Shown here piece by piece: positions 1 through 7,797 of a stretch of 14,385 nucleotides of DNA. Position 1 is the first letter of the stretch; each line of letters starts with the position of its first letter. A program made the translations under genes and the position numbers. Source of the stretch: JAPXSY01 sp034003585. GTDB lineage: Bacteria; Verrucomicrobiota; Kiritimatiellia; RFP12; UBA1067. The notes beneath the pieces were generated by a model that saw only the letters and a program-made list of their open reading frames with translations, was not told where the DNA came from and made no database searches. The stretch is taken from the NCBI GenBank assembly GCA_034003585.1, contig JAVEYH010000093.1, positions 1 through 14,385 of the forward strand, written 5' to 3'.

Positions 1-119
1 CGCTGCAGCACCATCCGGTCGGCAAACACCGCCGCCGGTTTGACGGCGCACACCCCCGTGCCGACCGAAAACAGGAGCACCGCACACAGAGCGGCCCCGT
101 ACCCCATTGTTTCTTTCAT
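1..119 (-). CDS. Sialate O-acetylesterase-like protein, N-terminal fragment (runs off window)
   Basis: Only the first 39 codons are in the window. Translation from the ATG at 117-119 gives a signal peptide (hydrophobic run after MKETMGYG, ending near VCA), followed directly by a short stretch ending FADRMVLQ. An 'F-x-D-x-MVLQ' block just after the signal peptide is the hallmark N-terminus of secreted sialate O-acetylesterase/SASA-family proteins of PVC bacteria and Bacteroidetes. These remove acetyl groups from sialic acids or other acetylated glycans. An AGGGA ribosome-binding site lies about 5 nt before the ATG. A second in-frame ATG at 105-107 is possible but lacks such a site. The gene begins 50 nt after the PATR-repeat gene on the same strand and may be co-transcribed with it. 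The catalytic serine and histidine lie outside the window, so family membership rests on this N-terminal block alone. Confidence 0.7.
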   Translation of the reverse strand, partial: MKETMGYGAALCAVLLFSVGTGVCAVKPAAVFADRMVLQ

Positions 120-169
120 CGCATCCCTGTTTCAAGAGGCTGCGCCTCACACCCGCGCCGAACGCCGCC

Positions 170-3100
170 TCACAACAATTCAATCCGCGTACCCGGCGGG
201 GCATAGTACAGCTCAATATGGTCCGGATAATACCCCACATGCCACCCTTCGGGCAAGCCTGTGACCGCGTCAAACGATCCTGACCGCGTGCCGGTCCACG
301 TCAGCAGCGTGTACCGCACCCCGCGGTCCAGCGTGCCGGGTTCGACCGTCAGGGACGCGCCCGCTCCCAGCGTCAGGTCCCCCTGCACCACCATCGTTCC
401 CGAGTCACTTTCCCCGGCCGCCACAGTCAGCGCGTTCGTGAGGGTGACCCGGCCCTGCACGACCAGATCGCCCTCCCGCACGGTTGTCGTTCCGGCGTAC
501 TGCACTGTACCGGTCAGATAAACCGGTCCGGGACCGGTCTTGACGATGCCTCCCGGTCCGGTGATCTCACCGGAGAAGGTGACGCCGTTGCCGTCCGTGT
601 TCTCCGAATGCAGACAGAGGTCGCGGGTCAGCAACAACCCGTTGGTGAACGAGGAGGCGCCCACACTCTGATTGCCGCCTAGGGTAAGCGTCACCTCCGG
701 CCCTGTCGTGTTGACCTCAATCTTGTTGCCGATCAGATAGGCACCGTCGGTTTTCAGCGCAAGGCTCGTTCCCGCACGCGATTCCGCGTCACCCAGCCAA
801 ACCGGGCCCGTTCCAAGTGCGCCCAGTCCCGCGCCCGTCGAATCCGCGCCGGTCAGCACCGTGCCGTTCCGGATCGTGAACGCCTGCCGGAGATCGTTCG
901 TCGCGCCCGAAATCCTCCAGGTGCTGCCGCCGGTCTTGATGAATCGGCAGCCGGTTCCGGGCTTGTTCCCCCAGCCCGCACCGGAAAACCAAGCGAACAG
1001 CGTTCCGGAGAATTCGAAGATCCCCGCCCGGTCGTCGCCGATCAGGAACGGGGGGCGGCCCTGATCGCCGTATCCGCCGAAACGGCCGCTGCCGGTCAGC
1101 GCGCCGAACGCGCAGTAGGTTATCACTCCGGTGAAATCCGCAACCGCCGCGTCCCCCAACCGTAACTCGCCGTTGGGCAGGGCGAACACCGCCGAGGATC
1201 CGGAGGCGAGATAGTCGCCGGGCACCTCAAACACGCCGGTGAAACGCGTGTGCGTACCCCGGTATAACGTGTATTTCGCGGCCGCAACCGACGAGTTGGT
1301 GAGAATGAGCTTTCCCGGCCCCTCGAAATAGTCGTTTGGTTCAATCGAAATTCCGGAGAGCGGAAGGGTCCCGTTGCCGACGCTCCTCGACACCCCCTCC
1401 AAATCCATCACCGCTCCGCCCTCTTCGATCACCAGCGTGAACCGGTCCTGATAATCCGCCCGCCCGAAACTGCGCGGAGCGAACAACCGGTATCCGAGCA
1501 GTTTGGCGCCGTTGCGCACGACCAGGACCCCCTGCTTACCGAAAAGTTCCGCGGACCCGGCCAATTCCAGCGTCCCCTCCTCCACCACCAACGTCATATG
1601 CGGCTCCGGAGTGACCAGACCGCCCGTGGAGTTGGATGCGAGCCGCAGCGTCCCCTTGCCCCGTTTCGTGACAGTCCCGTTGATGTACAGGTTCCCGGTC
1701 ACCGTCACCACATCCCCCGCCTGCGGAATATCGATGACGGCGCCGCCGGTCTCCGCGCGCACATGGCACTTCTTCGCCGCGCTGCCGAGATCGTAACTGC
1801 CGAACAGCCGCAGCGTGGCGCCCGGATTCAGGTAGACCGTCTTTTCCGTGTTGGTGTCCCCCAGATCGGTGGCGCCGAAGACCTCCAGCGTCCCGCCGTT
1901 CACATATACATCGCCGGTGAACAGGCTGGCGCTGTTGGAGATGGCCAGGGTTCCCGGACCGGTCTTGGTGAGATAAGTCTTGGTTGACCCGTTGTTGGTG
2001 AGGCAGGAGCCGATCACCAGCGGCGCGAGGGTGTTGTTCTGAACGAGGATCAGATCCGCCTCGCTGTTTTTCGAGGTCAGGGTGCCGCCCCGGATCACCA
2101 CGGGGTTTGCCCCCACCTCCGGCGTCACCAGAATGCCGCCCGACAGCAGGCTGTTCTCGCCGCTGAGTGTGAGCGTGACCGGTTCCGCGCTGTGGAACCG
2201 CAGCGAATTGGCCTCCGCGGACTCCGGAACCTCTCCCGCGTTGGCTGCGGTCACATCCAGATTCGCGGCGGAAGACCATGTGGCGCTGTACCCGCCGTAC
2301 GGGACGATGGTTTTCCCGCTGTATCCCGGAAGATTGGTGGTGACCCAGGTGGCCCAGTCCGACGCCCCGTATAAGGCGCACCCGCGCATCAGACCGTTGG
2401 CCAGCCCGCGGTCGCAATTGACGGGCGCGCCGGAGGTGCCGAACGTGAACGTCGCGCCCCGGTCCCGGTTGAGCGTCGCGCCGAAATTCAGCACCGTGCC
2501 GCCGACATCGTTCTCATTGGTCACCATCGCGTGACCGAGCCTAACCGTCAGATTCCCCACATTCTGCGTGTAGCCGTTGCCCCCACGGACCGTCAGCCTT
2601 CCGCCCGACAGGGTCAGCGCCGAGGTGGCGTGCACCTTGCTGTTCGGTTCAGACGTGTAATCCAGCACCAGACTTCCCTGGCTGACGGTGGTGCCGCCCT
2701 TGAAGCTGTTGGCTCCGGCGAGCGTGAGCGCCCCCTCCCCTTTTTTGGTCAGCCCGCCGGTGAGCTGATCCGTGACGCTCCCGGACAGGGTCACGTCCCA
2801 TCCGCAGGTGTCCAGCATCGCGGCACGGCCGTTGATGTTGCTGAGCGTGACGGCCGAAAGGTCGAACGCGCGCGCGAACCCGAAGGAACCGTTGTTGAAA
2901 ATCAGGGGGCCCGTGCCCAAGGCGTTCACGTTGCTCGCCATGACATACCCCTCGCTGATCGTCGTCCCGCCGCCGTAAGTGTTGGCGCCGCTCAGGATCA
3001 GCAGGTTGGGCTTGGTTTTCTCAAGGCCGAACCCCTTGCCCCCGTCCGAAACGCTCCCCGCGATCTCAAGGGTGCTGCCGTAGGCCGAGGGCCAGAAGTA

Positions 3101-3982
3101 TCCGCCGCCAACCCCGATCCCCACACCCGCATGCGAGACCAGGTGCACGGCGCCGTGCCACACGCTGGTATGGCACGGCACCTGGTAACTGTTGGCCAGC
3201 GCCCCGAATCCGAAGCCCCCCATGCCGCCGAGATACAACGTTTTCTCGGGACCGACCGAGAACCCGCCCAGATCGAGCGTGGCCAGACCGTTGGTGACGT
3301 ACACCTCGGTTCCGGCGCCCAACTGGCTCAGAATCCCGCCCGTGAGCGCGCGGTCCGCGATTTTCAGAACGCCCTGCCGGACCTCCACCGGCCCCGTGAA
3401 ACTGTTGCTGCCGAACAGCGTCATCTGCGAATTGGGATGGTCCGCATCGAAAATCAGGCCGCACCCGCCCGCGGCCTCGCGGATGTCACTGTAAACGGAA
3501 AACGCGGGACCGTCGTTGTCCCCCCATTCGTTCGTGAAACTCGACCGGAACAGCAGGTCGGACTTCAAAACCATCGGGAAACTCAGAATCTGCCGCGGCG
3601 TGCCGCTGCTGACGTAGTCCGCCTGATGCCAGATCCGTGCCGGCGTATCCGGCGCCCCCGAATCGAACGTCACGAAAAAGGGATCGGGAAACTGAACCGG
3701 ATCGACATACGCCTGAAAGGTCTTCACCGCCGTCACGCCGGGATCATAATGAATCGCGCCCAGCGTGACATTGGTGTTCACGGAAAGCGGCGAGCCGGAC
3801 CCCGCGAACGTCATCGTCGCGCCAGCGCCGTCCGCCAAGATCCCTCCCGCCCAATCATTGGTTGTCCCGTAGGACGCGGCGGCCGTGCCGACCCATGTCC
3901 CGTCCGCGGCGCGGACACCGGTCGCGACCGTCATCACCACACACGCGACCCCCTGCACCAGCATCCGAACACGATGATTCAT
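170..3982 (-). CDS. Secreted autotransporter-associated beta-strand (PATR) repeat protein
   Basis: A 1270-residue exported beta-helix-type protein. The start at 3982 is chosen because a perfect AGGAGG lies 7 nt upstream and a signal peptide follows at once (MNHRVRMLVQ, hydrophobic core, cut near VRAA, residue 26). The open frame extends 15 codons further upstream to a GTG, but that stretch spoils the signal peptide. Residues 27-60 form a W-x-G...W...G...F-x-G module common at the start of such proteins. PATR-type units (K-T/K-G-x-G-x-L-x-L...G...T-x-V-x-x-G) occur near residues 320-347, 411-438, 671-699, 771-781, 1014-1041 and 1146-1171. The C-terminus (1224-1270) is the YTLLTW...GLPEGW...Y module often closing these proteins. 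No autotransporter beta-barrel and no PEP-CTERM anchor is visible. The function is unknown; surface or extracellular display, perhaps linked to polysaccharide use, is inference from context. Confidence 0.9.
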   Translation of the reverse strand: MNHRVRMLVQGVACVVMTVATGVRAADGTWVGTAAASYGTTNDWAGGILADGAGATMTFAGSGSPLSVNTNVTLGAIHYDPGVTAVKTFQAYVDPVQFPDPFFVTFDSGAPDTPARIWHQADYVSSGTPRQILSFPMVLKSDLLFRSSFTNEWGDNDGPAFSVYSDIREAAGGCGLIFDADHPNSQMTLFGSNSFTGPVEVRQGVLKIADRALTGGILSQLGAGTEVYVTNGLATLDLGGFSVGPEKTLYLGGMGGFGFGALANSYQVPCHTSVWHGAVHLVSHAGVGIGVGGGYFWPSAYGSTLEIAGSVSDGGKGFGLEKTKPNLLILSGANTYGGGTTISEGYVMASNVNALGTGPLIFNNGSFGFARAFDLSAVTLSNINGRAAMLDTCGWDVTLSGSVTDQLTGGLTKKGEGALTLAGANSFKGGTTVSQGSLVLDYTSEPNSKVHATSALTLSGGRLTVRGGNGYTQNVGNLTVRLGHAMVTNENDVGGTVLNFGATLNRDRGATFTFGTSGAPVNCDRGLANGLMRGCALYGASDWATWVTTNLPGYSGKTIVPYGGYSATWSSAANLDVTAANAGEVPESAEANSLRFHSAEPVTLTLSGENSLLSGGILVTPEVGANPVVIRGGTLTSKNSEADLILVQNNTLAPLVIGSCLTNNGSTKTYLTKTGPGTLAISNSASLFTGDVYVNGGTLEVFGATDLGDTNTEKTVYLNPGATLRLFGSYDLGSAAKKCHVRAETGGAVIDIPQAGDVVTVTGNLYINGTVTKRGKGTLRLASNSTGGLVTPEPHMTLVVEEGTLELAGSAELFGKQGVLVVRNGAKLLGYRLFAPRSFGRADYQDRFTLVIEEGGAVMDLEGVSRSVGNGTLPLSGISIEPNDYFEGPGKLILTNSSVAAAKYTLYRGTHTRFTGVFEVPGDYLASGSSAVFALPNGELRLGDAAVADFTGVITYCAFGALTGSGRFGGYGDQGRPPFLIGDDRAGIFEFSGTLFAWFSGAGWGNKPGTGCRFIKTGGSTWRISGATNDLRQAFTIRNGTVLTGADSTGAGLGALGTGPVWLGDAESRAGTSLALKTDGAYLIGNKIEVNTTGPEVTLTLGGNQSVGASSFTNGLLLTRDLCLHSENTDGNGVTFSGEITGPGGIVKTGPGPVYLTGTVQYAGTTTVREGDLVVQGRVTLTNALTVAAGESDSGTMVVQGDLTLGAGASLTVEPGTLDRGVRYTLLTWTGTRSGSFDAVTGLPEGWHVGYYPDHIELYYAPPGTRIELL

Positions 3983-4062
3983 CCCACTCCTCCTGTTCGC
4001 TGATCCGCACCTCACGCCGGCACACATGGACCCGTGTCACGCCCAGCCGGATTTCCGTATCC

Positions 4063-4078
4063 TGAAAAGACCTTTTCA
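4063..4078. promoter_or_regulatory. 16-bp inverted repeat upstream of the PATR gene
   Basis: TGAAAAG, AC, CTTTTCA: two perfect 7-bp arms around a 2-bp centre, 81-96 bp before the PATR gene start. The size and symmetry suit a dimeric regulator site. On the minus strand a TTGACT -35-like hexamer (4112-4107) lies 28 bp upstream, but no convincing -10 follows it at 16-18 bp, so the promoter itself is not placed. No RNA role is likely because the 2-nt centre is too short for a hairpin loop unless inner pairs open. The rest of 3983-4150 shows no gene. Confidence 0.35.
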
Positions 4079-4150
4079 CATGCAGAAACACACCCGCAAC
4101 CGCACGAGTCAACCGGCGAGATGAAGTTCCCACACCCGCGCCTGTTCCGC

Positions 4151-4204
4151 AAGAAAAAAATCCGCGCCCCCGAAACGCGCGGCCGTCACCGTTTCGGGGC
4201 GCGC
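4151..4204 (-). terminator. Rho-independent terminator of the ydbH-ynbE-ydbL operon
   Basis: Read on the minus strand, a GC-rich arm (about 4204-4191) pairs with 4176-4163. Nine perfect pairs (CCCCGAAAC/GTTTCGGGG) continue after a one-base bulge with about four more G-C pairs. A 14-nt loop holds the ydbL stop codon. Two bases later comes a run of seven T (4160-4154), then CTT. The 5' arm codes for the last residues of YdbL, so the terminator is partly inside the gene. It separates the operon from the downstream PATR gene, which therefore needs its own promoter. Confidence 0.85.
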
Positions 4205-4527
4205 CGGGCTTTCTGGATGACCGCGGCCTGGCGCCCCACTTCCGCGACGGACTTGCCGTTCGCCTGGGCGATCGCGGCATAGCCGGTCTTGCGGTCCTCG
4301 TTTTCGGCTTTCATCAGAGCCGCCTGTTCCGCGGTCAGCGCGCCTTGGGCCACAAGGTAGCCTTCGTCCCCCTCTTTGGCGCGGCCGGCCTGAACCAGTT
4401 GCTCGACTTGCGCATAACGCGCTTTGCGCCGCGCCTTGGCCTCCCGCAGCGTGTCCGCCCGCATCGCGCAGACGCACCCCAGTACGCAGGCCAGCATCAA
4501 ACCTCTCACTCCCCACTCGTTGCGCAT
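4186..4527 (-). CDS. ydbL: YdbL-like (DUF1318) periplasmic protein
   Basis: A 113-residue exported protein. AAGGAGG sits 5 nt before the ATG. The N-terminus is a signal peptide with a Cys-rich hydrophobic core (C14, C18, C20), probably cut after ..CAMRA (residue 24). Cleavage before C18 as a lipoprotein is possible but the lipobox VLGC is not canonical. The mature part matches the DUF1318/YdbL pattern: a GYL...G segment (56-63), then E-N-x-x-R-K...Y-x-x-I-A-x-x-N-G-x-S-V-x-x-V-G (75-98). In E. coli YdbL is encoded with YdbH and YnbE and is reported to modulate their intermembrane bridge, probably as a chaperone-like factor. The same gene order here, 20 nt after the ynbE-like gene, strongly supports the call. 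It is the last gene of the operon and its 3' end forms one arm of the terminator. Confidence 0.85.
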   Translation of the reverse strand: MRNEWGVRGLMLACVLGCVCAMRADTLREAKARRKARYAQVEQLVQAGRAKEGDEGYLVAQGALTAEQAALMKAENEDRKTGYAAIAQANGKSVAEVGRQAAVIQKARRAPKR

Positions 4528-4547
4528 ATCCGCCTCCTTGTTCCCGT

Positions 4548-4721
4548 TCAGTCCACGTTCAGGAAATCTTCCAACTCTTTCTGGACCTTCAGATTCACAT
4601 CCATCGTGATGTGAATCGGCTTGATCTCATGTTCGGTTTTCACCGAAAGGCATCCGTTGACGCAGCCGGCCGTCATGGCCAGCAGCAGCACGGACAGGAA
4701 ACGCCTCCGTTTTTGCCGCAT
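4548..4721 (-). CDS. ynbE: YnbE-like small outer-membrane lipoprotein
   Basis: A 57-codon gene, easily missed by length filters. Translation gives a basic N-terminus (MRQKRRRF), a hydrophobic core, and a lipoprotein-type Cys at position 20 (MTAGC) with a second candidate at 24 (VNGC). The short mature tail contains PIHITMDVNLKVQKELEDFL (35-54). The P-I-x-I-x-M-x-V block matches E. coli YnbE, where it is the beta-strand-forming part thought to pack onto the C-terminus of YdbH at the outer membrane. A strong AGGAGG lies 5 nt before the ATG, and the gene starts 15 nt after the ydbH-like stop codon and ends 20 nt before the ydbL-like gene. Neither Cys has the textbook L at -3, so which one is lipidated is unresolved. 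Confidence 0.88.
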   Translation of the reverse strand: MRQKRRRFLSVLLLAMTAGCVNGCLSVKTEHEIKPIHITMDVNLKVQKELEDFLNVD

Positions 4722-4736
4722 TCCGTCCTCCTTTTC

Positions 4737-7700
4737 TCACTCCCGGGACAGGTCCAGTCCCACATTCACCAGCTTCTCGATCGGCCCGTGCAGGTTGAGT
4801 TTCAACGAAACCGGCGCGGGCCACTCCTTGTCATTCGACTTGCCTTCCAACAGAATCCGCAACACCGCGTCACCCCCCGGCTTGGGCTCCAACTCCAGCC
4901 GGATGGCGTGGAACAAAAGATCACTCAACGCTTTGGAGAGCGGCCGCTGCACATCACCCTTGATGCCCGCGCGGTCAAGCAGCGAAACCATGGGGCCGGC
5001 ATCATCCAGTTTCAACCGCCCGCCCTGACCCGGCAGGGAGTAGAGATACCCGGTAGAAAGCCGGATCTGATTCCCGTCGATCCCCACGGGGAACCGGCCG
5101 TACAGCACGCCCTCCATCACGCCCTGAAACGGCATCACCATCATCAGGGCCTCCCCCAGGTCGATCCGGTCCGCATACACGACAAACTCATCCTTCCGCT
5201 CCTTCAGATCGAGATGCACCGAATAGGCCCGCAGCGAACCCTTGCACCACCCCACCTCCATGCTGTCTACGCGCGCTTCGCGCGAAGTCAGATCAAACTC
5301 GATCCGCCCCGCATCCAGTCGGATATTCCCGGCCTGAATCCGTTCAAACGTGAGAGACGGCCGATCTCTTGTCCGGAAAGCCGGGCCGAATTCAAACGGC
5401 ATGTCCACGCTCAGCCCGCTCACCGACACCTCCTTCTTGCGAAACTGGCCGTCCCGGACGCGCGCGCGGCCGACCGCATGCGGCGTGCCCCCGCTCAGGC
5501 GAAAGGCCGCCTCTGCCGCAACACGCGCTCCGGCCTCCAGACCGGGCACGGCTTTTCGCAGACGGGCGACCAGCGCGTCGTCACGACCGAAAGCGGTCTC
5601 CGGAAGCGTAACGGTCATCTCGGCCTGCGCCGGCCTGGCGATCGGCACGGCAACGCCGATCCAAATGCGTGCCGCACTGTCAACCGCCCGGATCCCCAAC
5701 CGGGCCGCGATCTGCCCCGTTTCCGTTTCAACATCGAACCCTTCCGCCTCCCAACGCGTGCCCTCGACATCCCAGAGCTTCCACGCGAATCGTTGTCCGG
5801 CGAGACCGGTCACACCGTCCCGGAGCGATCCCCGCAACGGCACAAACGCATGCAGGCCTTCGATCGCCATCCGGTCATCGGCACGCGCCCACCCGTTGGT
5901 GAGTTCAACCGACAACTCGCCGACCGCCTGGTCCGGCGCGGAAACCGCGCACGCCGGCACGCGGAGGCGCACCGCGGTCCGGCCGAACCCGGCCGCCACG
6001 TTCTGTACCCCACCGGAGGCCGCGAACCGCACCGCACCGTCCCGTGCCCACATCTCGCCTTCCGCCGCGAGAACCTGCGCGCCGTACCGCACGCGCGCCT
6101 CCGCACCCACCATGGCGGAAGCCCGGCAAACGGGGTTCGTGACGGCCATCGCGGTCTCCGGCACACGCAAATCCAGATGCCACACCGGATTCGTCCGCAG
6201 CCCGGTCACCTGCACCGCACTCTCGAACCCGATCCCCTCTTGCGACACGCGGACGCCGCGTTTCCGCAGGGTCCGCATCTCGGCGAGGCATCCGGTCAGG
6301 GTGCCGCCCGCCACGTCATACGGCGGCACGGCGGTCAAGCGCATCTCCGCCCCGCCCCGCAGCGCGACGCCCTTTTGAAAAACGAATCCGTCCTCCACCG
6401 CCACACGCGCCCGCAACGCGCCGGCCTTTCCCGTTTCCATCAGCACCGTGCCGGAAACCGAAACGGATTCGGCGCCCGCGCGGCCGGTCGCCAGTTTGAC
6501 GGACGAGTGCTTTGCCGCGGCCAGAAACGTGGTCTCCCCCGACCATTTCCCTCCCTGTTCCGCTGTGAGATCCGTCTCGACGCGCAGTGTCCCGCCTTCG
6601 GCAAACAACCGGGGAACCAGCGGCAGCATCGCGGAAAACACCTGTCCCAGCGAACGACCGGGAAGATCCGACTCCAGCGTGGCCGTGACGTGCTGCCGCG
6701 TCCCCGTCCGACGGAATCGCGCGTTCCCCCTGAGGCTGAGCAGCCGGCCGCTCTCCTGCGCGACCTCGCGCTCCGCGTCCAACCGGAAGCCCGACACACC
6801 GGCATGCAGCCGCAGGTTCCACTCATCCGGCGCTCCGGTGAGATCGGCCCGCAGGTTCTGAAACCGGACGAAACGGTTTTCCCCATCGAGGCGGATCGCG
6901 GTCTGCCGGTCCAGCGCGACCTCCATGTTCCCCGCCCGCACCGCACGCCAGCGTTCCGCCGTCACCTCGCCGCGTGCTGTCAGGCCGCCTTCGAAACGTG
7001 CGGGCACGCGGCGCGCCCCCACCCCGCCGGCCGTGGCCTGCATGATCCAATCCGTGACCGGAGCCAGCGCCGCAACGCGCAGCTCGGAACGCAGCGAAAG
7101 GTTTCCGGTTTCCCATTCGACCGTGCCGTCCACACGCACGCGCAGGTTGGTCCCGGCATCGGCGAGGTGGCTCCAAACACGCGCGCGCCCATCCGGTTCG
7201 GCAATGGCGCCGAGTTCCAGAAGGAGTTCCGTCAGCGGCGCCCCTTCCCGGTTCCGCAAATCGATCCGCATCTCGCGCACGGTCACGGCATCGAGCGGAA
7301 AAACCCGCGCGGACTTGCGGTCCCGCACGCGGCCCGCCTTGCGGATCGTTGCCAGCCGCGGCAGGAGATGTTCCGCCAACGGCAGCGTGATGCCCTGATC
7401 GCCCAGCCGCATGTTCAGGCGGACGCCCTCGGCATCCAGACGCTCCAATCTGCCGCGCAACAGATCGCCCGCGCGAAACCGCACCCGCACCCGGTCGATC
7501 TCCAGCAACGGCTGCGGCTGACCGATCCGGACGCTCTCCAGCACCGCACTTCGCGTGTCGAGCCCGGCCAGATCAAACGCCGTATCCGCGAATCCGTGCC
7601 GGTCCAATGCCACGCGCGCCATGTGCGTCACGATTCCGGCCCGGAACAGCCAGATGCCCGCGATCAGCAGTCCGGACAGGGCTGCGGTCCCGCCGCACCA

Positions 7701-7763
7701 CGCAACCGGAGCCAGCCGCCTCCTCCGGCGGGACGGTTCCGGCTGTGTCAGGCGTGCGTCCAT
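4737..7763 (-). CDS. ydbH: YdbH-like (AsmA superfamily) intermembrane phospholipid transport protein
   Basis: A 1008-residue protein with a basic start, one N-terminal membrane anchor (about residues 20-42, ending GIWLFRAG), and a long beta-rich periplasmic part typical of the AsmA/TamB/YdbH superfamily. Near the C-terminus (from about residue 887), LYGRFPVGI...G...L...G-Y-L-Y-S-L-P-G-x-G matches the diagnostic YdbH block (G-x-x-P-v-x-l...G-x-l...pG). The last 60 residues end in a strand-rich segment LKLNLHGPIEKL. In E. coli YdbH, TamB and YhdP redundantly carry phospholipids between inner and outer membranes, and YdbH works with YnbE. E. coli YdbH is about 880 residues, so this one is longer. 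The ATG at 7763 is preferred because GGGGG lies just upstream. A GTG at 7772 would add three residues. The gene follows the TPR gene by 34 nt. Confidence 0.87.
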   Translation of the reverse strand: MDARLTQPEPSRRRRRLAPVAWCGGTAALSGLLIAGIWLFRAGIVTHMARVALDRHGFADTAFDLAGLDTRSAVLESVRIGQPQPLLEIDRVRVRFRAGDLLRGRLERLDAEGVRLNMRLGDQGITLPLAEHLLPRLATIRKAGRVRDRKSARVFPLDAVTVREMRIDLRNREGAPLTELLLELGAIAEPDGRARVWSHLADAGTNLRVRVDGTVEWETGNLSLRSELRVAALAPVTDWIMQATAGGVGARRVPARFEGGLTARGEVTAERWRAVRAGNMEVALDRQTAIRLDGENRFVRFQNLRADLTGAPDEWNLRLHAGVSGFRLDAEREVAQESGRLLSLRGNARFRRTGTRQHVTATLESDLPGRSLGQVFSAMLPLVPRLFAEGGTLRVETDLTAEQGGKWSGETTFLAAAKHSSVKLATGRAGAESVSVSGTVLMETGKAGALRARVAVEDGFVFQKGVALRGGAEMRLTAVPPYDVAGGTLTGCLAEMRTLRKRGVRVSQEGIGFESAVQVTGLRTNPVWHLDLRVPETAMAVTNPVCRASAMVGAEARVRYGAQVLAAEGEMWARDGAVRFAASGGVQNVAAGFGRTAVRLRVPACAVSAPDQAVGELSVELTNGWARADDRMAIEGLHAFVPLRGSLRDGVTGLAGQRFAWKLWDVEGTRWEAEGFDVETETGQIAARLGIRAVDSAARIWIGVAVPIARPAQAEMTVTLPETAFGRDDALVARLRKAVPGLEAGARVAAEAAFRLSGGTPHAVGRARVRDGQFRKKEVSVSGLSVDMPFEFGPAFRTRDRPSLTFERIQAGNIRLDAGRIEFDLTSREARVDSMEVGWCKGSLRAYSVHLDLKERKDEFVVYADRIDLGEALMMVMPFQGVMEGVLYGRFPVGIDGNQIRLSTGYLYSLPGQGGRLKLDDAGPMVSLLDRAGIKGDVQRPLSKALSDLLFHAIRLELEPKPGGDAVLRILLEGKSNDKEWPAPVSLKLNLHGPIEKLVNVGLDLSRE

Positions 7764-7797
7764 GTCCCCCACCCGGCCGGGCGCGCTGCGTCCGGCA

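Noticed and set aside
136..148. GAGGC-TGC-GCCTC hairpin between the PATR gene and the acetylesterase-like gene
   Set aside because: Only five base pairs and no T tract, so it is not called a terminator; the two genes may well be co-transcribed.
40..264. Plus-strand 74-codon frame at the left edge
   Set aside because: It overlaps the acetylesterase-like start and the PATR 3' end on the other strand and shows no motif.
2531..4003. 490-codon plus-strand open frame opposite the PATR gene
   Set aside because: Low-complexity Arg/His/Pro-rich translation with no recognisable motif and no ribosome-binding site. The minus-strand PATR gene explains the region.
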